The translations under genes and the position numbers were made by a program. The notes under the pieces are model-generated. The model ran no database searches, was not told the origin of the DNA, and saw only the letters and a program-made list of their open reading frames with translations. This document shows, piece by piece, positions 25,031 through 38,314 of a DNA stretch of 64,000 bases. The DNA is from Tomocerus qinae (lineage: Eukaryota; Arthropoda; Collembola; Entomobryomorpha; Tomoceridae): assembly GCA_020055645.1 (NCBI GenBank), contig CM034548.1, forward strand, positions 8,370,001-8,434,000. The letters are read 5' to 3'. The stretch's first letter is position 1. Each line of letters starts with the position of its first letter.

Positions 25031-25637
25031 TTATATAGTGAGTGAGTTGGCTCAGTCGAGTTGACTCTAGGCGAAACTTTCATGATCTGAGCGGAACTCA
25101 ATGGAATTTCGACTTGTGCTGAACTTGCCATCTATTCTCATTTGAAATGGAATGACGGCGCAGGCCAAGCCAAGACATCCCGGATCCAGATGATGAGAGA
25201 GTGGCTCAGAGACGCCGTTCCCGCTTTCCCCCGTCAACGTCTTTTCTGAGGCTGAACTAGTCCAACGTCAGGCAGCGAGGCGAATTCTTCCTCGCCCCCG
25301 GTTTACTTTCTTCCTCCGCTTTCCAGCACTCTCTCCACAATTCTCATTTCCATTGCCACTGCCACTGCAGGCAGTCCACCACCTCAGACTACAGACAATC
25401 ACTCGGTCTTCATTCATCCTATTCCATGTGACTCTTCATCTCCAACCAAATTTTTGTCTTTTCCAAAATATCTGTTTAAGTCACTTGCCAGCTCCGAAAA
25501 TTTGAATCATCTTCCAGCAAAAAATCGTCGAACGTTTTGGCCCGATTTCATCCTGTACCACTTCAAGTTGAAATAATCGCATTAGGCCCCGTTGAACACA
25601 ACTGGTGCAACATGGACTGAAGTCTCAGGAGATTAAG
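25031..25637 (+). promoter_or_regulatory. candidate core promoter and 5' non-coding exon of VMAT
   Basis: A locally G+C-richer block starts with TTATATAG at about 25031, followed by GCTCAGTCG at 25050-25058, a match to the arthropod initiator TCAGTY. The block ends in a good donor, GATTAAG|GTCAGT, at 25637/25638. A matching acceptor (TTTTGGGATCAG) lies at 38097-38108, 70 bases before the first VMAT start codon, and another (TTTTAATCTAG) precedes the second start exon. The TATA-to-initiator spacing is about 22 bases, slightly short. The block carries short upstream open frames, including ATG GAC TGA at about 25613. The assignment to VMAT rests on position and orientation only. Confidence 0.35.
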
Positions 25638-28600
25638 GTCAGTATCACTCTACATATTCGTTTACACTATAGGTTAACTGCCCAAGTAATTTCTGAGTCC
25701 GATTTATTTTGTAGAGCATATTATTATGGCATTATCCTTTTTGCTAGATTTGGTATTTAACTATTAATCGCAGCACGAGGACATGGACTCTGCATTAGTA
25801 GTAACTACCTCGATCATAGTAATAATGATCATCATATCATATTGCTTGCATTTGCGATTAGATTAGAACAAACGACCCGTGAAAATTCAAGGAGTGGAAA
25901 TTGAAACCCTCACTTAAGACTTGCTTTCTCTCACTTAATTACCGTTTATTCATTCACATTTTCAATTTGCTAGCTCACTCATCTCTTTATTATCTTATAT
26001 TCAACCTGGCATAAACATATTTTTGCAATATTCCAAGCAAGTAGAGCGTGTAGTGTGATTTTTAGGACAATGTCTACATTTAAATACTAGTCTTTCAATC
26101 TGTGGCATTCAAAATCAAACTGACGTGCATCTTCATTGTATTCACGCTTCTGTTTTCTATTCCCTTATAATAGAAGCTAAAAATGAAGATACGATGGAAC
26201 AAACATTAAAATATTGCTTGAAAGGTTATACCCAATTTCTATGTACCCTGCATAACACTGACTGAATTGCTTTGGGGCAATAGGCGACATGGTAGAAACG
26301 ATAAGCACGTTATTAAGGTCGTAGTCTAAACGCTATTTGTAATACTTAAAGCATTTTCTCTTGCATTATGCTGCTTTGTGTTTTTAGAAACCTAATATAA
26401 TTGTTCCATAATTAAGGAAAATCATAAAAATATATTATTTAGTTAAGAAATGATGCTACTTGTTATAACATGATATAAATTTCTTCTCTCGTTTAATTTC
26501 AAAATGATTAGTCTTTACCAGAGAAAGCTCTAGAATATTTGAATGTAGTTTTTTTATCGTAGTAACCATTCATTTTTAATAGATTTTGGGAATATAATTT
26601 AAAAGGCTGAAACCTGATTTCATCGCTGCATCCGAGCAGAAAGAGACTAATGAAAGCAAATGATGAAGCTAAGTGACTAGATGGCTAATGAATGTATAAG
26701 TATATAGCGCTGCAAAATATGTTTAATTTCACATCAAGTTTCAATGTATGAAGCCATACTAAATTCCTGAATATGCTGTGAAGATATTGAACACTCTGAT
26801 TCTGCAATAGTGACTTTATGTAATTCAATAACAATGAGTAGATACATACGAATTGTATTAAGGCAGGTATTTGAGTGCCAATACTCTAAATCATGATGAA
26901 TTAAATATAGTACTCAAGGATTCTAATATACAGAGCCAATTATAATATTAGATATTCGGTATTCGAACAATTCCAACAATAATTCAAAGTCTGCACACTG
27001 AGCTACAAAAGCCCATCAAAATCAATGCAATGATTAAATTATTCAGAAGAAACCTTTCATCTTTCTCTCCTTGTTTGCTTTCACTTTCACTTATTTTTGG
27101 CGACTATTCCAATACGACTAATTCGTTTTTACTATTGATGCTGCATACGATGACATAGTGGAATAGTCCATCTATCCAAGTCAATACACTTAACGTCTTT
27201 CACTTTAATACTCTATTGTCTTTTTCAAAAACCGTGTTTACTTATATTATATTCACCCGTTGTCAGAGTTGTCATACGTGAAGCTATATATATTTGTTTT
27301 GAAGAGATTTACTATTATTTTTTGAAAATATTATGTGTTAATGGAGAAAGTTACAGAGTGACACCATGCTCCATATTATCTAAATGTATTCATGAAAAAG
27401 AGATTAGGTACATTTACTTTGTCAAACAATGTAAACGGAAGGTACATATCAAAGCTATGCGAACACACATTTTTCTGAGAAATAAAGTTATGAAGAGTGA
27501 AGCCTTTATTTTGGAATCTGGTAGCAAAACTTCTAGACATTTCCTCATTGTATTCCCTCGACAAAATTAAAGTTCCGCTTTTAAAAGTTGGTTTCAAAGT
27601 TATTGGAGCTTGAAATTGAAAAATATTTTGTCAGCTTCGGAGAAAGTTGTAAAATAGTAAATCTATGTAGCTAAGTACCTGAATTAAATAATGAAAAATT
27701 TTTATTGAATAATGATTTAAGTAAATACTTGAGTTAGTGAGGATCAATGGAGAGGGATGAGTTCGAAAGAGATATTTATTGTGCAAGGTGAATAATTAGT
27801 GGTCATAGGAAAAAGGTATTTGGTTTAGTGCATTGTAAATAGAGATTTCTTGAACTGGTTGTACTTACATTAGGAATGAGTAGTGGGAGTCGAGTCAGTC
27901 ATCCATTGTATTGCGGGGCATTTAGGATTTAATACTCGACTGTAGTGATTCAGTTGACTGACGATCATTAGGATTTGGTCCTTATAAATAAGCAATGTAG
28001 CTGCAATATTGTATCTGCCGAAGTTATATTGCAAATGCTAATATCTTCTTTCGCATCACAGCACTTCCGACTATTGTAGTCTGAATAAATGGTTGTACAT
28101 TCTTATATAGCATTTAAATAAATACTACGTACAGAATGTAGTTATGCACTCATTCATGTCAAAAGAAGTGCTGCTCGGAGAAAATTGAACTGAGGATGGA
28201 AATGTAACGAGTTGAAGAGTAAAAGAGAAAGATAAATCGGAGAATAAAGCATACCTTTGCATTCGGCTACCCAAATTCATTCTACTTTCTACCTTTCCTG
28301 TAAGTAAGTACTACTCTCTCTATGACTATAGAAATATAGTACAGGAAATCGTCGTAAATAGTAATAGCAGTATAGTGCTGGTAGTAAATATCTGGATTGA
28401 GCATGTATGTAGTCCGTTGGCTAGTAGAGCTGTATGTAACAATAAGTACATTAGTTCACAAGTTATGCCTGCGTGTATATTAAAAGAGACTTGTACTACT
28501 TGAGTTCCGTCTCCGTATATTTAGCTATTGTCTTGTCTACTCTTCTGTCAGCCAGAAGTACCTCCTCGTTGAACATAACTTTCCCTGTCTCTTTCACTCT

Positions 28601-31600
28601 CCGCGGTGTCTGTGTAATTTCTTGTACTGTATTGCATTCTACCATAAATAATAAGAGATGCTCTTTTCTCTCGTTCATAAAATCGCATTTCTCCTTTTCC
28701 ACCATAAAATCCTCTACACTCTCTGCACAAGAATAACCTACAAAAGATGCAGTGGCTATTGACCGAGCCCATTTCTCTGTTTTATTGACTTTCTACCTAG
28801 ATTGCTCCCCTGATAGCCCCACCATCCATCTCTTCCTTTGCGCTTTAGCTCCCACTTGTATATTCCAACTCTTTCCTCTCAGATATACTTCATTAACTAA
28901 AAGCATATCTATCACTAGTTGAATTCAACCCAGACGCTCACTTCAAGCATCGTGTACACTAAACATTACTACGAAGCAACAAGAAGACTCCCATTTATGC
29001 ATCTGTCTTCGTCATCCTCTATATAAATGAATAAAAATCCTAATGCATACTCACAAGAAGGGAAATGAAATAAACTTTTCAAATACAAATTCGCAACTCT
29101 AAATAATATTTCTCATACAAACATGTTTTCCCAACTAATTATTTTGAGTGCTTTTATGATTCAAATCTTCTCAGAAAGATACCAGAGACAGGTAAACAGA
29201 TTTACATCGCAATTTCAATTATTATGAGATTTCTGTTTGGGAAGTAAATAGATTGGGTATTTCCGGTACATTACCAATCATAATAAAATGTTTATGGAAA
29301 ATCTCCACTTAGTTCTTAAATAAATATTCTTCAACATCTTCTTGAAATTCATAAAGAATATTGTAGTTAACAAGAAACTTTTTTATGATACAGTTTAATT
29401 TGCAATGTAAATAGAAGGAGCAAATAAAGCAACAAGTAAGACCCTTTTAAGTAATTATTTCCAACCTTTTCCGAATAAATATGTAATCTAAAGAACATCT
29501 TAGATCAACACGTAAGCAACTTTTAATAGCAAAATGGGTTTTCTGATGAAATGATTCAATCCTTAAAATTAATTGCTTTTACTAGTCGCCTTGTTTATTG
29601 ATGTAATTACAAAGAAAAGGGTTAAGTATGTACAAATACTTTTGTGCACCAATGACGGACATCAATTTGCACTTCATTTTAGTTTACGACCAATTATAGA
29701 AAGCGGTTAGCGACCTAATGGAAAATATCAGTAGTTGGATTCAATTTATTAGCTTAACATGGAAAACATTATTGACAAGACTAAACTTAATAATTACATC
29801 TTGTGATTGTGATCGTAAGCGTTGATAGTAAAATTTAAATTAAACATCAGCGAACTTTAGCTGGTTCTCTAAGAACCTCTTTGTTTCCAGTTTTCAAGAG
29901 GAAAAGTAAACAGTAAAATAGCTTAGGTCCATGTAGAGACTTCAATGCAAACAAATATCATTTATCTACAGCAGCAACAGCAGGCTCCAATCATCAACTG
30001 CAAACTTTCTTTGTCAATCTCTTTCTCTATAGTGAGCACTTTTGTAGGCTTATGGCTTGCGTGCAATTTCAACAAACTTTCCATTACAAAATCATGTACT
30101 ATTTGTCCTCTGAAAGTGCATCGCCTTGCCTTCAAATTGTTCTGTTCAATTTCTGTTCATAAGCTGCTATTTCGTCGCCTTCTTACACAACTGGAACTGC
30201 CTACACTATTTTAGTTTGCAGAACCAAGAAATTTATTAAAGTCCTATAAGTAATGTTCATTACTTTATTGGACTTTAAGTGTGAGCTAGTGATTTATGAG
30301 TTGAGAAAACTATTGTAATTTGTGCCTCAATAATTCCATCCCAAAAATGTTAACGTTCTTTCTTGGGAATCATTTGCAATCAGTAATGATATCAAATTGC
30401 TATAGGCTCACTTGGCAAACGAATTTCTTAGTTACTATAAAGGTTCTTCGGAACTTGTTGAACATTTTATTAATATTGGAAATTAATCTATAATAATGGC
30501 ATGGTTTATAGGATTGTTGAATTTATAGGTGTATTAACTCTTAATTTTTACTATGGTGAACAAATAACAGGGAACAATTTTTTTTTTACTTTTTTAAAGA
30601 AAAAGTAAAAAAAAGTACTACCTTTTGGAAAAACCTTTACTTTTTCTACCTTTTTGCCTTATTTACATGTAAAGAGAAGTAAATGGGGCACACTGCTACA
30701 TCAATGCAGGTATAAAGGCAAAAAAGGACTGCTTTTATAAAAACTTACTCCTATCCTAAAAGGTCCATTTTCGTTCCCTGACAAATATATAAAAACCGAG
30801 ACTATAAATACAATTTAGTTGTAAATCACAATTATTTCTAATTCCCTTTGACACTTTCAGACAATTTAGTAAATTAAGTAGTGCAAAACTACAGCGAGTA
30901 AATATACCTGATAAAATGATGAGCAAATATATAGAATATTGATAGTATAAGAATATTAATTGGACAATGATTAAAAAATGGGAATCATGCTTACACATGA
31001 AAATTCATAGCAAAGAGTTTTATTACGGACAGATAGTCAATCGATTATAACCCTTGCTTTTTTAAAACTAAGAGTAAGTATATTATATTATACTGGGCCA
31101 TTTATGTCGTTATGCACAAGGAAATCGTGGCTTAGGTGACAATAGTGTTAAGAATTGGAAGTAGGTAGGGAATATTATTGGTTTGCGTCTGACGACTCGA
31201 TTAGAATAGAAAGCGCAAATTGATTAGCTATTTACATGCATGGAGAGTAAACGAATAGTCTAATATAGAATGCGTAGTATCTTCTGAGGACTTGAAGTTG
31301 AGCATTTGTGAAAGGAGAATGGAACAGGTGAATTGGAAAGGTTGATCAAGAGATTCGTTGTTGTTTGCTTCTACTTTTGTAGGAATTTAGGTGGAAATGA
31401 GAATGAGTGGGAAACGGATGTTTTAGAGTAAGAGGCTGAGAGATGCGGGTGTTTTGATTGCTCCCATTTCTCCACATCATCAGGATAGATATCGCAGTTT
31501 TGTAATCTAGAAGACCTTGGAGGACTGAGAACGAGTGGTTTGCGTCTTTAACTAACAACTCCCATCCCACATCATGTTTAACAGTATTAATTGCTGCTCA

Positions 31601-33949
31601 GCGTTTACATTTTCATTGTTTATCAAAGCAAGGCCGTATCCGCCGCTGCTTCGCTCCCAACTTCAACTAAAAACGTATTCTACCTCCTTCATGGCTATAC
31701 GCAGATATTTATTTATGTCAAGAAATATACTCGAGAGGACGTTTGTAAACAGCGTTAAGATAGGATGCTCTCTATTGTCTGAGAGGGTATTACATATTCC
31801 AGGCCTGGCTGACCTGGCATCGTTTGCACTTAAAGGCATTTGCACAAAACCTCTTTATTTGGAATGAGGGAAAGTACACACATCTGGAACTAAATGGAGC
31901 ACCTAATCAATGTAATCCAATCCTACCTACCAGCTTTTCTTCCACTCTTCTTACGCTACGCAACACCGTTCCAGACGTCAGCAGTCACTCAACCAACGGC
32001 CTTTTTTTCCAAACTCTTATTTCAAATAAAGAAACTAAAATTTCATCCATTTATGTACAAAAGTTAACATTACGCTTTCACTTTGAGTGTTGTGCTAAAT
32101 AATATACAAGAGAAAGTTTACAATTTTGCACTAAGTGAAAGCATATCTTATAGTAGCTCAGTCTTAATGTAGAATTGTCCACATATTCATGCGTGTATGC
32201 AAATAAAATTCCTATTATTTTAGTAGTAGGATATACAGAGGTAGATATGTATAAGAATTTTGTATTTTTTCTCATACGGTGACACATGACCTCATATTTT
32301 GATATAGCGCAGACAACATTTAAAAAAAAAGGATTGAAAAACCCTTGGGTACACATTAAAATGGTGTAGATTTAGATTAAGGTTGGTGCCGTGGCGTTGG
32401 TGCAGTTGGTAATTTGGTGAATGTGTCAGGGAGGATGGATAGATAATAGAGTGATGTAATGGGAGAAAAGACCTTCAGTAAACTGGATGTTTAGAAGATT
32501 GTGGAGAGGTTTCTGTTGAGGATGGATGAAGTCTTGGAGGTAGGAGTCTTGTGCCTGTCTTCCTTATCTGACGAGGATGGGAGTGACTGGGTTGACTTTG
32601 CGTGTGTGGTGTGTAATGTAAAGGGTATTAAATATCTCATGGAGCTGAATAATAATTACCAGGGGAGTCGCCACTAGTGAGTTGTTGAGAATTGAATTTG
32701 ATGACGAAAGTGTCAAGCAATTATAAGAAGCCCTCTTAAGCCAGATTGCTTACAAGGCTGAGTAATAGAAGACAGAATGGAAAACGAAAGTCCTTCGCAT
32801 CTCACTACCAACTTGAAAATAGACGAATCTTTTTATAGAAAAGCAAGGAGTTGATTCTTCTCTGTTTCGGCACTCCTTAGTTGGGTTTCCTTTCCCTCCG
32901 AACGGGAGAGTCTCTTGTGGTGTGATGTTGGGAGCGTGGAAATATCTTTGAGTGTATTCCTATGCAATGAATCTTCATTCTCTCTGAGGACGACACAACT
33001 CTGCACTTGATAGAAATCTAGAAGGAATGCAGATACATCCTACTCTTATAGACAAAGCAGACATTCTTATATCTTCTTATACTCCTCTCTAAAAGACACC
33101 CACTTACACCACGATATGTTTTGAATACATATTTTTTGCATACCTACCCACCCAAATAAAGGACCTTCCACTCCGACGTACATCTCCATTTGCACATACC
33201 TTATTTTAATTTTTCCTGGATTCCTCCGAGTCTGGAATGTCATTTCGGATGTTCTTATATCCTTAGAGTAATTGCATTACATCCCAGAATAGAGCCCACT
33301 GAATTCACTTTCAAGATACAACCAATAAAAAAGAAATCCTATAAAATTGGTATAAAATAATGGTCTACTATAAAGCTTATATGAAAAACCAGAAGGCAAA
33401 AGAGATACGTAGTAGATATGAATAGTATTTGAAAAAACAATAAAAAAGACATCTTGCTATATAAAACTATTAAAATACAAGTACATTTTTGGTGTGATAA
33501 TTGGTTTCATTCAGAATAGAGTCCATTAGCGCATATTATTAAGATAGGTGAGGAATGTCTTAATCGAATAGTAAATGTGTAGTAAATGTAATTTGATTTC
33601 TAAAGAGGTGAAAGGAAAAGATAACCCTAAAGTTCGTGAATGGCACTATATCATAATATAAAGTGTACTAGAGGCATTGTAATGCCATTATGGTGTAGCA
33701 CGTATTTACTCTGTACATTAGATTCAAAGATCTGTTGTGTAGGTTTAGGAAATAGGAACATAAAAACGGCACTGTTCCATTGGAGAGTTGAGATCTTCAG
33801 TTGACTTGAGTTGTATTCCATTGTGCTGCCGCTATGGTTGGTAAAAGTGAAAGTCAGGAGAAAGTATGAAAGGAATTGGAGGAGCGGGAATAATAATAAT
33901 AGTAATAGATATAGTAATAGTAGTGTTGGTAATACCCTACAAGTGTGTT

Positions 33950-33966
33950 GAGAGAGAGAGAGAGAA
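33950..33966. repeat. (AG)n microsatellite
   Basis: A short pure dinucleotide run of about eight units. Confidence 0.85.
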
Positions 33967-34663
33967 AGTCGAGGATATACTAATCATAAGCAAGTTAGTG
34001 TAGGAGAGGTTTAATAAGTTTCAGGGTGCTGGTTTCGTCTATATTTAGGGAGGAAGTGCAACAATTCTATAGAATTTAGTTGGAGAGAAAGTATGCCGTA
34101 ACTACAGCCATAAAATAAAACGTAGATTTTAAAGTAGACGGGCTCGAAGGGATGCCTCATTGATTTGGATTGCAAGGAATGAAAAAAATCGATCAGGGAA
34201 AGTTGAAGGATATAACATTTATAACTAAGTGGAGAGATGTGTACGAGTCTGTTCTGTATTGTAGTGCTGTGTAGTGTCCTGGTTTGGGACTCGCAGCACT
34301 ATTGCATTGGTTATTATTGATACTGCACAGTGGCATTGTCTCTAAGCTTACGTCACATCTCAGCCCGTCCATACCATGCCTATCAGGAACATGATCCGTA
34401 TTTGCTATTATATAAAAAGGGTCCGTCCGACTGTCCGTGAACAAAGTCGTATTATTTTGTCTGAGATGGGTTACATGTCTGCAGAAAATGTGTACGCAGA
34501 GGACTTCCTGCATGGACTCGGTGAGCATGAAGGTGAAAGAGAGCTGGACAAGATTCCTGACCCACTCGAGTTTCTTGTCTGCTACTCCCAGAGGATTGTC
34601 TGGGGAGCAATGATTGTGACTGATCGTGAGAGTCTTGAATAGTTCGACTTTGCCTATGAGACG

Positions 34664-34707
34664 GAATTGTGTTGCTGGCTGGCTCGAATTGTGTTGCTGG
34701 CTGGCTG
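34664..34707. repeat. 22-bp tandem duplication
   Basis: Two copies with the core GAATTGTGTTGCTGGCTG at 34664-34685 and 34686-34707, inside the 209-codon minus-strand open frame. Confidence 0.85.
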
Positions 34708-37700
34708 TATTCTCTGTTGTCTGTCGTAGTCTTGGAGATGACATGTACTCTTCTTCTCTTTCGTGATCTCTTTGAGTAAAACGAGTGGGCAGACGATGAG
34801 TTTTCTGTTTACAGCTCTGCACAAGTATTTAGTCGAGAGAATCCTTCGCATGCCTTGGCAGGCCAGGCGAGAAATGAGCTAACCAACTACTCAACTTCAC
34901 TTACTTTCCTCATCACTTTCAAATCCACTTTCACTCTTTGATTTCCTTACTTTCTCTTATCGTCTCTCTTCCTTATCTCCTCCACTATTGTCAGCTTTGT
35001 TCGCTGCATACCGTCCCTCCGACATATTCCTCTTTCAAATTGTGTCTCGTGCCCTGCTACTCATTACTATTGTTAGTCCGTCCGTCTCTCCCACCACATC
35101 CTCCACAATGAATCAACTCTCCAATCAACTTTAATTGCAAGCTGGTTGATAAGACACTGACTCCTTAACTACTATATAAAGATCCCAGATAAGCACGAAG
35201 CCTCCCCAACCAAAACTTCCCACATTCCACTTCTATACTTTCTCTAACTTACTCACACTCCTTTCTTTTCTAATCTTTATGCTTCTATAGCCAACCCATA
35301 CTTACAAAAACTACACTCCCACCTAATACCTAAATATATACATTGTCTTTCTTAAATCTACTTTTATATCTACGCCTAAAAGTTCCAATCCTTTGGATTT
35401 TTAGTTACAATTTAACAGATCAGATACAAAAGACAGTATTCGGTTCGGTCATGTTCACTCCTATCTGATACGTCTTACTTCATGATAACTGTAGCAGTTA
35501 ATATGGCTAAAAGTCGTTATCATTAGTTTTGCCCAGTCAACCAAATAATCCCATGCCAAAGTACATAATACTATCAGCCAATTTTATGCACTAAGATACT
35601 GCCTGACTCTTTTTGAACTTATAACATGTTACTACATTCATCCAAATCTACATCATTTGGTATTACTGTTGTAATGTTACTTTAAACTGTATGAAAATGT
35701 ATTCAATGTGCAATTGAAAAGAAAATCAACTTCATTATAGACTAACTAGATTATAGACTATAATATCATTTACTAAATCATTCAATAGCCCATAAGGAGC
35801 CACAGGTTTCACTCTTGGTGGAATAAGATACAACACTACCCATATAAGTATTTATTTTTGAAATTATTGTATTTCTTAATGAAATATATCATTTGAAATC
35901 CATTTTAAAATCATTACGTTACAATTTGATATAATGATATCAGATTGGATTAAGCATTTAAGAAATTTTCAAGTTAGAAAAACTAGCTAAATCCTTGTTT
36001 TTGATTTTTACAATAGAACTACAGTTATTTTATTTAAATTACAAACTTAATCAGCAAGTGTTTTTTCTGTGACTACGTATATTAGGAGGAGTAAACACAT
36101 TTTAGATGTACGGTCATTTTAGTATTATGTCCAGGCACTAAACTACTAAATGTGTACTAAAAAGGATAGTATTAAGTACCTATGCATTAGTATATATGAT
36201 GTTTGAGTCAACAGATACTTAGCAAAAAGAGATTGAAAACGTTAAGTTAGTTAAGTACCTAGGAGATACATATAATAGAGCATAAAGTTACTTTTCCTTT
36301 CTCACAAGATCCATTTCTAACGATAAGCTAAAGTAAGTCATTCGTCAAGTTGTTCGAGAGGAGGGGAAAAATGGAAAAGAAGCCGGGAGCTGATGTTCAT
36401 TTCGGCCACTTCACATCGGACAATACTTTTCAGTCCTCATGATGGAAACTAAAAGCAAATCTCTCCGCTGTAAATAATAGGCAGTATCAATTCATTCATC
36501 CGGCTAACTTTTGTCAGCCACTAGCAAATCCATTTCTTTCTGTACACAATGGGAACGTTGGTCGCAATGTTGCCCAATGTTATCGGGATTTATGTATAGA
36601 TCTACACTTTGATCATTCCTAGTGCTGGGCAACAAAATACACATCAAAAATCTCAATAGTAATTCAAAATATGAAATTCCATAATTAAATTCCGGTATAA
36701 AAGTCAAACACCAAAGGCAAAAGGATTAAAGAAATCTGAATTTTCAAAAAGAAAATTTTTCTTCAAATATTTAAATTCTAATAGTTTTTAATTTACTTGG
36801 GGAAGGATGAGACTATCTGTTTATAATCCAACTAGAATTAACCAAATTAAATGAATTAAGAGATAATATCCCAATTTGTAAATATATTGTAAATCAAACT
36901 TATCAAAATACATTTAATTAAAGTCTAGCATACATAACATGTACAACTACTTTATAAATTTCATACTTTCAAGTATTAAATCGTGGAGAGCGTGTGATTC
37001 TTTATTCTAGGGACATGTGGTGATGTCACGAAGCGGATAATGTCCGTATTTGCTTAGAAATTTATACTTTCAGTTGTCCACACTTCACAGGTATCAGTGA
37101 GGATGCTTAACATGGTTCGATTCATTCATCAAGCGCATAATACACCAAAATCCCTTCCACATCCGTTTTCCTTTTTATCTTCCCATATCTTGCCATATAG
37201 TACTCATATTGAATATATAGCTTTACTGAGATAAAGATGGATAACGTAACTAAGTAGTACAGTCGGGGATTTCGAATGAACTTATTTCGCTTGCCTTACT
37301 TACTTAGCCTTTTTGGATTAAAGGTTTTCGTGACTGACTGGTTTCCATAAGAAAATTTTATTTAGAGATGTAATATAATAATCTCACTCTAGTAACTTCC
37401 AAAGTAGGATTTCCGTTATAGTTTTCATCTTTCTCTGCTACATCCTCTCCTCGTACTGATACTTAGAAAGTACCTAACATCAACACAGCTATATAGATAA
37501 AGTCTTCCTCCTTTCTCATACAACATTTTTCTTTTCGGTGCATAAAATCAGAACCACATTTTCACAAAAATTAATAAAGCTATTGGTCTTTATAAATGCA
37601 GCTTATATAGCTCAATATTATATTAACATCTATCTCCATACTTCAAATGCTTCAATTCCTCTCCTTCATTCTATTACAAACATTTCGTCACGCTTGCCTT

Positions 37701-38178
37701 GTATCATCCGAAATTGTAAATATTAGCTGATCTAGCTATCTAAACAAGTTCCTGACTGAAAACAAAACAAAGTATAGGTATTTAGATTTGTTCCTGATAA
37801 ATGATAATTTACTCTGTTAAGAGATTTACCATTTGACACCCGAACTGGCTACCTATGTACTAATTTTAGAGATTCAGAGCTCTATTAAACATCATAGTAT
37901 AATAATATGTTCATTTCCATCAGTAAATAATTTTAGATATTCATATTGATTATTCTTCATAACTACTGCTAAATTATTTCTAACTTTAAATGGGGTCGAT
38001 TATAAAGTTTTATTGCTTTTATTGCATGGATATTTCAGTTGCAAAGCATTCAAGTATAATTCTTACTTACTAAATACTTAAATTACAATCTTTAACTTTT
38101 GGGATCAGAAATACAGTTTGGAGAGGCGAATGATGAAAGAAGTTGGATGAGTATCGGAGTGAAGTGACGAGAAGGGAG

Positions 38179-38314
38179 ATGACAGCGGTTGGCGACGTCG
38201 TCTCCGGGTGGCCATGTGCCGCCTGGTTCGCAGATTGCAGAGAATCTCGCAAACTCATCCTCATCATCGTTGCCATCGCACTTCTCTTGGATAATATGTT
38301 GCTGACTACAGTTG
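38179..38314 (+). CDS. Vmat: VMAT alternative first coding exon A (N-terminus plus TM1)
   Basis: The ATG at 38179 has a purine at -3. It is the first in-frame ATG after a stop at 38134. It encodes 45 codons: a 25-residue cytosolic N-terminus starting [20 protein letters not shown], then span 1 ([20 protein letters not shown]) with the conserved Asp38. The donor GTTG|GTACGT is phase 1 and joins to PIIPEFLYN in the exon at 47832. Confidence 0.85.

Larger units (their letters stand above)
15938..25053. other. intergenic stretch without a supported gene
   Basis: A+T-rich sequence between the divergently oriented tail-anchored gene and VMAT. Apart from the candidate promoter near 18.2 kb, the 21-bp array at 19.54 kb and the 59-bp duplication at 24.4 kb, I find no exon with splice context. 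Open frames here are at most about 90 residues and have no recognisable product. Confidence 0.6.
25638..38178 (+). other. long stretch upstream of the first VMAT coding exon (probable 5' intron)
   Basis: If the candidate 5' exon is real, this is a 12.5-kb first intron; otherwise it is intergenic. It holds an A/T hairpin near 30580-30615, an (AG)n run at 33950-33966, a 22-bp tandem duplication at 34664-34707 and one oddly long minus-strand open frame at 34193-34822. No exon has both splice context and protein similarity. Confidence 0.5.

Noticed and set aside
37090-37125. GGTTCGATTC resembling a tRNA T-arm
   Set aside because: The flanking bases do not form a T stem or an acceptor stem, and no anticodon arm fits.
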